NCBI RefSeq assembly: GCF_900188005.1
Contig: NZ_FZNR01000002.1
Coordinates: 310,001 to 374,000 of the forward strand
Reading direction: 5' to 3'
DNA: 64,000 nt
DNA from: Actinoplanes regularis
GTDB lineage: Bacteria > Actinomycetota > Actinomycetes > Mycobacteriales > Micromonosporaceae
Shown: piece after piece, positions 1 through 7,868 of the stretch
Position numbering within the stretch: the stretch's first letter is position 1
Layout: each line of letters begins with the position of its first letter
Notes under the pieces: generated by a model
Databases searched by the model: none
Seen by the model: only the letters and a program-made list of their open reading frames with translations
Told to the model about the DNA's origin: nothing
Position numbers and translations under genes: made by a program

Positions 1-1581
1 GGCGATCACGTGCGGCCGCTCGGCCGCCGCCGCGGCGAGCGCGGTCCGGAACGCGTCCAGGATCCGGTCACGGTGCTCGGCGGCGCGCGGCCGGTTCTCG
101 TCGAACCGCCACCACTGGCCGGCCGCCCCGTCCGGAGTACCGGCCAGCCGGTCGAAGACCTCCTCGAAGCCGGCGAACGCGCTCGCCGGCAGCGGCTCGG
201 CCTGCTCCGGCGCGGTGCACGCCTCGCGGATCATGCGCAGCACGTGCAGCCAGGTCTTGGTCCGGGCCGGCTCGCCGTCCGGCCGGGCCAGCGGCACCCC
301 CACGTCCACATAGGTGACCCGATAACCGCGCAGGAAGTAGGTGAGCAGGCAGCAGCGGGTGAACCAGGTCTTCCCGGTGGGCTTGTGCGGGTTGCTGGAC
401 CGGCCGCCGACCACCAGCAGCGACCGGGGCTCCCCCTCCGGCGGGTCGAGCGCCCACCACGCGTCGCGCCGCCCGGACGCGTGGTCCAGGAAGTTGCGCA
501 TCATCGCGTACTCGGGCCGGCCGACCAGCCCGGCGATCTCGTCCGGCAGCCGCCGGAAACTGGTCCGCAGCACATCGGCCGGGTCGAGGCGGCAGGTGAG
601 CACCGGCATCGCCCACTCACCGGTGTCCCCGGACGTCCTGGCCATCTCGGTGCGGGCCGCGGCGACCGCCCGGTCCAGGCCGGCACCGGCGAAGACGCCC
701 CGGTAGAAGTGGGCGGCGAAGTCGGCGGCGGCGGGCGACTCGACGTCCGCCTGCATGGCCACCACCGCGCCGGCACCGGCCCGCAGGAACGCCTCGCCGA
801 CGCCACCGACCTGGTCCAGCGGGTCGGCGGCGGTCCGGCACGCGTTGAGCACCACGAGCCGGGGCACCCACTGCTCCGAGACGAGCAGGCCGATCTCGGT
901 GCTGGGCAGCTCCCAGACCGTGCCACGCGACTCGCCGGCGGTCACCCAGTTGAACGCCAGGGCGGCGGCCCGGCCCGGCACCCGTGGCATGCCGTGCCCG
1001 ATGAAGTGCAGCACGTGCGGGCGCAGCCGGTCGATCTCCTTGGTCAACCGGTCCCGGTCGGGGCCGTCCACGATCTCCACGTGCGCGTACGCCGGGTGCT
1101 CGGCGGCGGCACCGGTCAGGCCGGCCAGTTCCTCGTCGCCGAGCACCTGCCGGTCGGTCGGGTTGCAGACCACGACCAGCACCCGCAGCGGGCCGTCGAT
1201 CGGGTCGCCGGGCCGCGGCGGCACACCCCGCCACAGCGTGGAGGCCCGGCGCAGCGCCAGCCGGTCCGTCCCCGAGGCGAGCAACTCCCACGGCAGGGCG
1301 CGCAGCGGCGGCGGGAGGTGCAGGCGCAGCCGCAGCGGCGAGCCGTCCTCCTCCAGCTCCGCCCAGAGCCGCGCGGTCTCGTCCCGGATCACCGCGTCGA
1401 ACAGGGTCCGCCCGAGCCCCGCCCGGGTGTCGGCGGGCATGCGGCGGTCCAGCGCCCCGGCGAAGTGCGCCACGTCCAGGTCGCCGGCGACCTTCGCGGT
1501 GGCGGCCGGGCGGCCGGTCACGGTCAGCGTGACGGTCGTCCCGTCGGCGGAGACGGCCAGCTCGGCGTCGAGAGCGGTCAC
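1..1581 (-). CDS. CHAT-domain protease with C-terminal P-loop region (partial, runs off left edge)
   Basis: The reading frame is open from a GTG at 1581 to the window edge, giving 527 visible residues with the C-terminus missing. The GTG overlaps the stop of the upstream gene by 4 bases (GTGA), so the two are probably translationally coupled. A CHAT (caspase-like) peptidase domain covers roughly residues 110-320; the candidate catalytic His lies in HFIGHG (H196) and the candidate Cys in LNACRTA (C248). Around 390-406 is a degenerate P-loop ending in PTGKTW (K404), which suggests an NTPase or STAND-like module continuing off the window. CHAT proteases are known as executors in bacterial conflict and cell-death systems, including cleavage of gasdermins. 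Here the substrate is inferred to be the coupled neighbour. The domain call is firm; the biological role is inference. Confidence 0.8.
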   Translation of the reverse strand, partial: MTALDAELAVSADGTTVTLTVTGRPAATAKVAGDLDVAHFAGALDRRMPADTRAGLGRTLFDAVIRDETARLWAELEEDGSPLRLRLHLPPPLRALPWELLASGTDRLALRRASTLWRGVPPRPGDPIDGPLRVLVVVCNPTDRQVLGDEELAGLTGAAAEHPAYAHVEIVDGPDRDRLTKEIDRLRPHVLHFIGHGMPRVPGRAAALAFNWVTAGESRGTVWELPSTEIGLLVSEQWVPRLVVLNACRTAADPLDQVGGVGEAFLRAGAGAVVAMQADVESPAAADFAAHFYRGVFAGAGLDRAVAAARTEMARTSGDTGEWAMPVLTCRLDPADVLRTSFRRLPDEIAGLVGRPEYAMMRNFLDHASGRRDAWWALDPPEGEPRSLLVVGGRSSNPHKPTGKTWFTRCCLLTYFLRGYRVTYVDVGVPLARPDGEPARTKTWLHVLRMIREACTAPEQAEPLPASAFAGFEEVFDRLAGTPDGAAGQWWRFDENRPRAAEHRDRILDAFRTALAAAAAERPHVIA

Positions 1582-2360
1582 AGCGCTTCCAGCACCGAGT
1601 CCGGGTCGTCGCGCGCCTCCTCGACCAGCAGTGGTGGCACCACGCCCGGCGCGGCGCCCCGCCCCGGCTGCTTCGGGCCGTAATCCGTCTCGACCCGGTT
1701 CAGCCAGTCCCGCCGCAGCCGGAACACCCGGTAGAACGGGGTGACCTCGGTGCCGGTCCACTGCAGACCGACGGCGCTGGAGCGGGCCACCGCCACCTTC
1801 CCGGACAGGTCGGCGAGCTTGATCGGTCCCACGCCGGCATGCGCGTCGACCCGCAGCTCGGCGGAGGCGTCCCGCTCGGCGGCGGCGAGCACGGTGCCGC
1901 CCGCGGCCGCGATCACGTCGGTGACCCCGGCCAGCTCCTTCGCCCAGTCGCCGCTCCAGTAGCGGCGGACCAGGCCGGCGGCGACCGCCCGGGTGTCCGC
2001 GAACCGGTCCTGGGTGAGGCCGGTGAACAGGGCCAGCACACTGGACGATCCGTCGAACGAGACCAGCGCGCCGGCATCGGCCGCGGCGAGCGCCGAGAAG
2101 CCCTGCGGGGTGGCGCCGGCCAGCTTGAACGTGACCTTGACGGAGCCGTTCGCGTCGTACAGGAAGTCGGCCGGCGGCGCGGCCGCCCCGGTCTCGAAGG
2201 TGATGCCGTATTTGGCCAGGTCACCGGCGGGGCGAATGGTGTCGCCCGTGGTGTCGAGCACATCGCCGACCCGGATCCGTTGAGACAGCGGCCAGTTGAT
2301 CCACCAGCCGCGCCAGGCGTCCCGCATCGCCGACCGGTAGCTCCCGAGAGAATCGCCCAT
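1578..2360 (-). CDS. 260-residue protein of unknown family coupled to the CHAT protease (candidate effector/substrate)
   Basis: The start ATG at 2360 has an AAGGGGG ribosome site 6-8 bases upstream. No signal peptide or classical membrane helix is visible. The N-terminus is tryptophan-rich (WRGWWINWPLSQR), followed by alternating hydrophobic/charged stretches that read as a beta-rich fold (about 30-225). A Pro/Gly-rich linker (PGRGAAPGVVPP) and a short acidic C-terminal tail come last. I do not recognise the family. The layout is like bacterial gasdermin operons: about 260 residues, a compact domain, a flexible linker plus short tail, encoded directly upstream of a caspase-like protease. The pattern of a GDVL-type strand early and a TPFYRVFRLRR strand near the end is only loosely reminiscent of gasdermin N-domains. 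A scaffold or sensor for the CHAT protein is equally possible. Confidence 0.7.
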   Translation of the reverse strand: MGDSLGSYRSAMRDAWRGWWINWPLSQRIRVGDVLDTTGDTIRPAGDLAKYGITFETGAAAPPADFLYDANGSVKVTFKLAGATPQGFSALAAADAGALVSFDGSSSVLALFTGLTQDRFADTRAVAAGLVRRYWSGDWAKELAGVTDVIAAAGGTVLAAAERDASAELRVDAHAGVGPIKLADLSGKVAVARSSAVGLQWTGTEVTPFYRVFRLRRDWLNRVETDYGPKQPGRGAAPGVVPPLLVEEARDDPDSVLEAL

Positions 2361-2611
2361 GATCGCCCCCTTTGGACACTCCGGCATTCATAGTCCTCCA
2401 TGTATCACGGAGCGGGAATTGCCGATTCACCCGAGATGGAGCCGCCGATCATGCGACGTGATACACCCACCCACTACGACCTCCAGGCCCACCGCCGCCG
2501 CAAGACCGACATTCACCCCAAACCCACGACGCCGTACGACCGAAGGCGGCGGCCGGGACAGGAAACCGCCGCCGGGACGGCGCCCCGGCGGCGGTTCGGT
2601 GGTCGAGCGGG

Positions 2612-3466
2612 TCAGACGCGGTCGGCGGCGATCAGGAGGTAGTGGAAACTGCCCTCCTTGTACGCCGTCAGGAACGCCTCCTCGATCCCGGTGGCCACCT
2701 CCGACCTGGCCCGCATCTCCCAGTACGGGATGGTCGCCGCGGTCAGGTCGACCACGTTGATCGGGACGAGGCCGTGGGCGGCGAGCGCCTTGAAGTATTC
2801 GCTGCGTGGGTGGATGTCGCAGGTGTAGTGCTCGTTGATCCTGCTGACCGGCTTGGAGCGGCGGCCGGTCACGTCGTTCGCGCAGCCGGTGACGCAGACG
2901 TAGCGGCCACCGAAGCGCAGCATCCGGGCGAACTCGGCGTACAGGTCGTACAGGTCGACGTACATCGTCGTCTCGTTCGTCCAGATCGCCTGCCGGGAGC
3001 CGTCGCCGAACCCGGAGTGCAGCATGTTCCGGAAGTGGAACCGCACCTTGTCGCCGACCCCGCGGAGCGCGGCCTGCTCGTTCGCGAAGCCGACCTGGTA
3101 ATCCGAGATCGACACGCCGTCGATCTGGCAGCCGAACCGGGCGTTGGCCATGATGCTGGTGCCGCCGCGGCCGGAGCCCGCGTCCAGCAGGACGTCGGTG
3201 GACTTGATCGGGCCGAGGTGGTCGAGCAGCAGGTCGGCCTGCGCGTTCTCGAGGCGGTGCAGCTCGGTGATGATCCGCTGTTCACGGGTCTCCGCCGGAC
3301 CGTCGAGAACGCTCCAGTCGGGCTCGCCGACGCCGTAGTGATGGTGGTAGAGGCCGTCCACCTCACCCAGACGCAGGTTCACCGGGTCGATCCGATGGGT
3401 GTTCCAGTAGTCCGCCACGGATCGCTCGAAGTCGGTGCGCAAAGGGGAAGCAGCGGTGGTGATCAT
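2612..3466 (-). CDS. mtf: Geranyl diphosphate 2-C-methyltransferase (2-methylisoborneol pathway)
   Basis: SAM-dependent enzyme that methylates geranyl diphosphate at C2, the first committed step to the earthy odorant 2-methylisoborneol. The protein is 284 residues, close to the family's usual length. SAM motif I is LLDAGSGRGG at about 93-102; the N-terminal YWNTH and the GLYHHHYG stretch (about 38-45) fit this family. Start ATG 3466 is chosen because it overlaps the terpene cyclase stop by 4 bases (ATGA) and follows AAGGAGGAG. It is the third and last gene of the shell-cyclase-methyltransferase operon. The order cnb-tpc-mtf is the known actinomycete arrangement. Downstream, 2361-2611 holds no convincing gene and separates it from the CHAT operon, which is transcribed in the same direction. 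Confidence 0.93.
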   Translation of the reverse strand: MITTAASPLRTDFERSVADYWNTHRIDPVNLRLGEVDGLYHHHYGVGEPDWSVLDGPAETREQRIITELHRLENAQADLLLDHLGPIKSTDVLLDAGSGRGGTSIMANARFGCQIDGVSISDYQVGFANEQAALRGVGDKVRFHFRNMLHSGFGDGSRQAIWTNETTMYVDLYDLYAEFARMLRFGGRYVCVTGCANDVTGRRSKPVSRINEHYTCDIHPRSEYFKALAAHGLVPINVVDLTAATIPYWEMRARSEVATGIEEAFLTAYKEGSFHYLLIAADRV

Positions 3467-4584
3467 GATTTCTCCTCCTTGGTGTCGTGATAGCGGCCGC
3501 TGGTCGCATGCCACTCGCGGCTTCCGCCCAACCACGCCCACGTGTCGACGAGGAAGCGGCGCAGGGTGGGCGAGCCGGTCGCGCTCAGCGACGCGGCCAG
3601 GGTCACGAAGGTCTCCATCAGCTCGTTGTGGATCTCGACGGTGCGCAACACCGCTTCGCGCTGCGTGAGCCGTTCGTTGGCCACCAGAACACTGGGCAGG
3701 TTGTGATCGTTCTCGGACTCGTTCGGGCCGGAGTACAGGTCGTTGACCAGCACGGCGGCGTCGCCCGCGGCGGTGAACGCCTCGCGTACCCGTGGGTGGT
3801 AGAACTCCTCCGGTGGCAGTTCGTAGCCGCCCAGCACGTCGATCAGGATCATCGGCGGCAGGTAGTCGTTGAGGTGCCGCTGCACCAGGTACTCCCAGAC
3901 CGGCGGGGTACGCCGGTTGGCGTGCCAGTCCGCCTCCTGGGCCCAGGCGACGAAGAGGATCGCCATCTGGTGCTGGAAGCGGGCCATCTGCGTCACGGTC
4001 GTGTACCTGGCCAGGTGCTCCAGGGCGCTGCGGAACGCCACGGAGATCGGCTGGAGCCGGTGGTACCCCTCGAGATCAGCCAGGTAGCGGCCCGGCAGTG
4101 CCGCCGGGTCGATCACCGCGTGCAGGTTCGCGAGCCGGGAGCCGACCACCATCGGATCGGCGCCCAGGGACACCTCATCCACGTAGTAATCATCCGCCGC
4201 CCACTCCGCGACCAGGCACTTCGTCGCGGCGAGCAGCCGGTCCGGATCACTGGTGGCGGGGTGGGCGAGCATCATGAACCGGCCGAAGTTCGCCGCCCGC
4301 AGCTTGTCGAGGCGGCCCGGGTAGATCCCGACCTGCTCGGCCCAGCTCACCACGGCCTCGTTGACCTGCTCCCCGAGCGCCCGGTCGTCGCGCAGCGGCC
4401 CGGGGCAGAAGAGCCGCGGCTCGGCCGGCTTCTCCGGCCGGGGCGAGAAGGCGCGGGCCGCCGAGGTGCCGAGCCCACTTGGGGCAAGATCGATCTTCGG
4501 TACGAACAGTGCGCTCAGATGGCCGGACGGCGCACTGGTGAAATCGGTCAGGATCTCGCGGCCGAGATCGACTGTCCGCAACAT
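3463..4584 (-). CDS. tpc: 2-methylisoborneol synthase (class I terpene cyclase, encapsulin cargo)
   Basis: Cyclises 2-methyl-GPP to 2-methylisoborneol; 373 residues. The metal-binding aspartate-rich motif is DDYYVDE (131-137) and the NSE triad is NDLYSGPNE (N281, S285, E289), both intact. Start ATG 4584 overlaps the encapsulin stop by one base (TGATG), implying reinitiation. The N-terminal region before the catalytic domain is only about 70 residues, including a SGLGTSAARAF stretch (36-46). In other actinomycetes this region is a longer Pro/Ala/Gly-rich disordered segment thought to target the enzyme into the shell, so this copy has a short version. Packaging inside the shell is established for family 2B encapsulins in general and inferred here from gene order. 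Confidence 0.93.
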   Translation of the reverse strand: MLRTVDLGREILTDFTSAPSGHLSALFVPKIDLAPSGLGTSAARAFSPRPEKPAEPRLFCPGPLRDDRALGEQVNEAVVSWAEQVGIYPGRLDKLRAANFGRFMMLAHPATSDPDRLLAATKCLVAEWAADDYYVDEVSLGADPMVVGSRLANLHAVIDPAALPGRYLADLEGYHRLQPISVAFRSALEHLARYTTVTQMARFQHQMAILFVAWAQEADWHANRRTPPVWEYLVQRHLNDYLPPMILIDVLGGYELPPEEFYHPRVREAFTAAGDAAVLVNDLYSGPNESENDHNLPSVLVANERLTQREAVLRTVEIHNELMETFVTLAASLSATGSPTLRRFLVDTWAWLGGSREWHATSGRYHDTKEEKS

Positions 4585-5981
4585 CAGTGCGAGAGCTCGA
4601 CGTGGTCCAGGATGCCCAGGGCATCCGGCACCAGCACCGCCGCCGAGTAGTACGCGCTGACCAGGTACGACATGATCGCCTGCTCGTTGATCCCCATGAA
4701 CCGCACCGACAGGCTGGGCTGGTACTCGTCCGGGATGCCGGTCTGGTGCAGCCCGACCACGCCCTGCTCCGCCTCCCCGGTCCGCATCGCCAGGATGGAG
4801 GTGGTGTGCGTCTCGGTGACCGGGATCTTGCCGCAGGGCAGGATCGGCACGCCGCGCCACGCCATCACGGTGTGCCCGTCCATCTCGACCATCGGCGGGT
4901 AGATGCCGCGCTTGGTGCACTCCCGGCCGAACGCGGCGATGGCCTGCGGGTGGGCCAGGAACATCCGGGTGCTGCGCCGCATGCTGAGCAGCTCGTCCAG
5001 GTCGTCCGGGGTGGGCGGGCCGCTGCGGGTGTGGATGCGCTGCCGCAGGTCGGCGTTGTGCAGCAGGCCGAACTCGCGGTTGTTGATCATTTCGTACTCC
5101 TGGCGCTCGCGCAGCGCCTCCACGGTCAGCCGAAGCTGCTGCTCCACCTGGTTCATCGGGTCGTTGTAGAGGTCGGCGACCCGGGTGTGCACGCGCAGGA
5201 CGGTCTGGGCGACGCTCAGCTCGTACTCGCGCGGGCACTGCTCGTAGTCGACGTACGTCCCGTCCAGGACCGGTTCGCCCTTGTGGCCGGCGGTGACCAC
5301 GATCGCCGCCTCGCCGTGCTTGTTCTGCGGTCGCCGGTTCTTGGCACGGAACCGCTCGACGTGCGCGCGCAACTGGTCGTTCTGGCGCATCAGGTCGACG
5401 AACGCGGAGCGCGGCATGCTCAACAGGGTCACCGCGGTCATCGCCTTCGCGGTGTAGTCCCAGATCCGCTGGTCCTCGGTGAGCGCCTGCATGCCGAACG
5501 CCTCACCGTCGGCGAGGACGCCCAGGTTGACCGGGTCGCCGTAGTTGCCGACGCCGACCTTGTCCACCTTGCCGTGCGCGATCAGGTAGACCCGGTCGGC
5601 GACCGAGCCGAACTCCACGATCACCTGGCCCGGCTCGAACTCCTGCTGGGTGAACTTGTCCGCCATGGTCGCCAGCACGTCGGCGTCGTCGAACTCGCTG
5701 AGCACCGGCAGCTCGCGCAGTTCGCCGGGGATGACCCGGATCTGCGAGCCCACGTTGGTGAAGCTGAGCCGGCCGTCGCCGATCCGATAGGTCATCCGCC
5801 GATTCACCCGATAGGCGCCTCCCGAGACCTGCACCCAGGGCAGCTTGCGCAGCAGCCACCGGGAGGTGATCTCCTGCATCTGCGGAACCGTCTTGGTGGT
5901 GGTCGTCAGGTTCCGGGCGGCGGCCGTGCTGAGGCTCTGCCGCCGCTGCTCTTGCTCTTCCTTACGGATCTCGGACTGCAT
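4584..5981 (-). CDS. cnb: Family 2B encapsulin shell protein with inserted cyclic-nucleotide-binding domain
   Basis: HK97-fold nanocompartment shell protein, 465 residues. An N-terminal arm (1-90) precedes a cNMP-binding-like domain inserted at about 92-212 ([12 protein letters not shown] through the phosphate-cassette region [13 protein letters not shown]), followed by the HK97-type shell core to the C-terminus. The cassette lacks the classical FGE...R-A signature, so ligand binding is uncertain. Older databases call this family Crp/Fnr regulator, which is misleading because there is no DNA-binding HTH. The ATG at 5981 is preferred over longer versions because the upstream frame encodes non-protein-like sequence; a GTG at 5993 is an alternative. 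It is first in the operon with tpc and mtf, divergent from the gene at 6187. Confidence 0.9.
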   Translation of the reverse strand: MQSEIRKEEQEQRRQSLSTAAARNLTTTTKTVPQMQEITSRWLLRKLPWVQVSGGAYRVNRRMTYRIGDGRLSFTNVGSQIRVIPGELRELPVLSEFDDADVLATMADKFTQQEFEPGQVIVEFGSVADRVYLIAHGKVDKVGVGNYGDPVNLGVLADGEAFGMQALTEDQRIWDYTAKAMTAVTLLSMPRSAFVDLMRQNDQLRAHVERFRAKNRRPQNKHGEAAIVVTAGHKGEPVLDGTYVDYEQCPREYELSVAQTVLRVHTRVADLYNDPMNQVEQQLRLTVEALRERQEYEMINNREFGLLHNADLRQRIHTRSGPPTPDDLDELLSMRRSTRMFLAHPQAIAAFGRECTKRGIYPPMVEMDGHTVMAWRGVPILPCGKIPVTETHTTSILAMRTGEAEQGVVGLHQTGIPDEYQPSLSVRFMGINEQAIMSYLVSAYYSAAVLVPDALGILDHVELSH

Positions 5982-6186
5982 TGGAGTAGCCACCGCTCGT
6001 ACCCCGTTCGTCGGTTTTCCATCGGGCTGACTAACGGTCGTTCTATCGCATATCGGACCCTTCTGTCGGGTTTCACCGAACATATACAGCGGTTCTGACC
6101 TGCACTTACATCGACGCTGAACGGGAGGCCCCCGCGCCGCCACGACACGGCCCGAGCCTCGATACGGTAGGTGGATGGAGCGGCCG
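5982..6186. promoter_or_regulatory. Divergent promoter region between encapsulin operon and hypothetical gene
   Basis: About 200 bases, visibly richer in A/T than the flanks between roughly 5990 and 6120, and the only place from which the three-gene 2-methylisoborneol operon could be transcribed. No clear palindromic operator is seen. Confidence 0.45.
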
Positions 6187-6753
6187 ATGACCCTCGACGA
6201 CATCGTCGCGGCGATCATGCGACGGCTCGACGAGCAGCACCGGGTGGTGCCGGGTTACGTGATCCGGGACGCCGTCGAGGACGTGCTGCACCGGCGGTTC
6301 CCCGACATCCCCCTCGCCGAGCTGCGCGTCCCACCCGAGGTCGCGACCGAGCTGGTGACCGGGCTCGGCGACGGCACGGGGGCCACCGAGGACGACTCGG
6401 CCACCATGCCGGCCGTGCTCAGCGGCGACGAGACCGGGCGCCTGCTGGCCGGGCTGGGCCTGGCGGTCCACGTGGCCGCCTTCAACCTGGACCACGACCG
6501 CCCGCACATCGCGCAGATCCTGAACGGGTCGGCGGCCGCGCTGGTCGCGCTCGGCGCCGCGTCCCGGGCGGCCCACGCCGACGGCACCTCGGCGGTGCTG
6601 CTCTCGCCCGCCACCCTGCGGACCGTGCGGACCACCATGATCGCCGTGCTGCAGGGCCTCCGGTCCCGCGGCTGGCAGGCCCGGCACCTCGACCCGGTCG
6701 CCACCACCGCCATGTTCACCGACGTCCTGACCCTGCTCGACGCCGTACCGTGA
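6187..6753 (+). CDS. Hypothetical protein, 188 residues
   Basis: Not recognised. Its codon and residue composition is protein-like (alpha-helical, Ala/Leu/Asp-rich, no signal peptide or membrane helix), unlike the Arg/Pro-rich alternative frames. ATG 6187 follows GGAG by about 8 bases; an in-frame ATG at 6175 is possible. It opens with [20 protein letters not shown] and looks like a helical bundle. Its last codons and stop form the first unit of a 46-bp tandem repeat that continues downstream. It is divergent from the encapsulin operon, with no evident functional link. Confidence 0.65.
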   Translation: MTLDDIVAAIMRRLDEQHRVVPGYVIRDAVEDVLHRRFPDIPLAELRVPPEVATELVTGLGDGTGATEDDSATMPAVLSGDETGRLLAGLGLAVHVAAFNLDHDRPHIAQILNGSAAALVALGAASRAAHADGTSAVLLSPATLRTVRTTMIAVLQGLRSRGWQARHLDPVATTAMFTDVLTLLDAVP

Positions 6754-7034
6754 GGCGTTCGTCGCTGACGTCGTGACACCGCCCGACGCGGTGCCGCGAG
6801 GCGTTCGTCGCTGTCGTCCTGACACTGCCCGACCCGGGGCCGTGAAGCGTTTGTCGCTGACGTCCTGACGCTGCCCGACGCGGTGCCGTGAGGCGTTCGT
6901 CGCTGCCCTCCTGACGCTGCCCGACCCGGGGCCGTGAGGCGTTTGTCGCTGACGTCCTGACACTGCCCGACGCGGCGCCGCGAGGCGTTTGTCGCTGACG
7001 CTGCCCGACTCGGGGCCGTGAAGCGTTTGTCGCT
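6721..7034. repeat. 46-bp tandem repeat, 7 units, first unit is the 3' end and stop of the preceding gene
   Basis: Units begin at 6721, 6767, 6813, 6859, 6905, 6951 and 6997. The last is 38 bp because of an 8-bp deletion. Each carries the core GCGTTYGTCGCT preceded by the copied gene terminus (GACGTCCTGAC...CCGTGA). Units alternate between GACGCGGTGCC and GACCCGGGGCC versions, suggesting expansion by dimers. The array ends 3 bases before the palindromic operator of the next gene. Confidence 0.93.
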
Positions 7035-7036
7035 GA

Positions 7037-7048
7037 CGAACATGTTCG
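7037..7048. promoter_or_regulatory. Palindromic operator CGAACATGTTCG before tetR-type gene
   Basis: Perfect 12-bp palindrome 13 bases upstream of the ATG at 7062. The core GAACATGTTC occurs again before the flavin monooxygenase gene (7824-7833). This is the expected pattern for a TetR repressor controlling itself and its neighbour. Confidence 0.75.
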
Positions 7049-7061
7049 CTACGATCGCGTT

Positions 7062-7763
7062 ATGAGTCCTCGACGCGTCCCCGTCAGCCGCCGCGACCGA
7101 CCGGCGAAGCCACCGCTGAGCCGCGACGGCGCGGTCGCCGTGGCGCTGCGGATCATGCACGAGGAGGGCCTGGAGCGGGTGACCATGCGCCGGCTCGCGA
7201 CCGAGCTCGACACCGGCCCCGCCTCCCTCTACGTCTATGTGCAGAACATGGCCGAGCTGCACGGCGCGATCCTCGACGAGCTGCTCGCCCGGCTGCACCT
7301 CCCTCCGGCCGACGCCGATCGGTGGCACGACGAGCTGGTCGGGCTCCTGTGCGCCTACACGCACCTGCTGCTCGACCACCCGAGCCTGGCCCGGTCGGTG
7401 CTGACCCTGCGCCCGTCCGGGCGGCACTACCTGCGGCTGGTCGACACGATCCTCGGGCTGCTGCGCGCGGGTGGCGTGCCGATCGGGCAGGCCGCCTGGG
7501 GCGTGGACGTGCTGCTGCAACTCGGCACCGCGACGGCGGCCGAGCACGGCACCCGGGGCGAGCTGGCCGGGGCCGACGACGAGCGGCAGCTGTTCGTGAT
7601 GGCGTTGCGGGAGGCTCCGGAGCAGGAGCACCCGAACATCGCCGAGGCTCGGGACGATCTCTTCTCCGGGGCCGGGATGCAGCGCCTCACCTGGGCTTTC
7701 ACCGCACTGGTCGCGGGGGTCCGGAGCACGGCCACCCCCGTACCGGAAATCGCCGAAGGCTAG
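7062..7763 (+). CDS. TetR-family transcriptional repressor
   Basis: 233 residues. An N-terminal HTH (about 22-70: VALRIMHEEGLERVTMRR, then TGPASLYVYVQNMAEL) is followed by an all-helical ligand domain of the TetR C-terminal class seen in drug-responsive repressors. It is followed on the same strand by a TetX-like monooxygenase, and both have the GAACATGTTC palindrome upstream, so it very likely represses itself and that enzyme. The inducer is unknown, plausibly the substrate of the monooxygenase. Confidence 0.9.
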   Translation: MSPRRVPVSRRDRPAKPPLSRDGAVAVALRIMHEEGLERVTMRRLATELDTGPASLYVYVQNMAELHGAILDELLARLHLPPADADRWHDELVGLLCAYTHLLLDHPSLARSVLTLRPSGRHYLRLVDTILGLLRAGGVPIGQAAWGVDVLLQLGTATAAEHGTRGELAGADDERQLFVMALREAPEQEHPNIAEARDDLFSGAGMQRLTWAFTALVAGVRSTATPVPEIAEG

Positions 7764-7823
7764 GAGACGACAACCTCGCGCCCGCCCGCGGTCCTGCCCC
7801 GGGCGGGAAAGCACGGCCTTGAA

Positions 7824-7848
7824 GAACATGTTCGTCAGGAACCTGTTC
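7824..7848. promoter_or_regulatory. Two tandem operators upstream of the flavin monooxygenase
   Basis: Perfect palindrome GAACATGTTC at 7824-7833 and a one-mismatch copy GAACCTGTTC at 7839-7848, centres 15 bases apart, just upstream of the GAAGGAGAAG ribosome site and ATG 7869. They match the operator at 7037-7048. Confidence 0.72.
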
Positions 7849-7868
7849 GTCCACTGAAGGAGAAGACG

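Noticed and set aside
10..1744. Long open frames on the + strand across the CHAT gene
   Set aside because: Arg/Pro/Gly-rich shadow translations of the minus-strand gene; no ribosome site or recognisable domain.
2400..2642. 80-codon + strand frame between the CHAT operon and mtf
   Set aside because: Very basic, low-complexity composition, and its 3' end overlaps the mtf gene; no support.
4584..5981. Crp/Fnr-type transcription regulator
   Set aside because: It has a cNMP-binding-like domain but no DNA-binding helix-turn-helix; length and operon match a family 2B encapsulin shell.
6754..7034. CRISPR array
   Set aside because: The 46-bp units are contiguous without variable spacers and are derived from the adjacent gene end.
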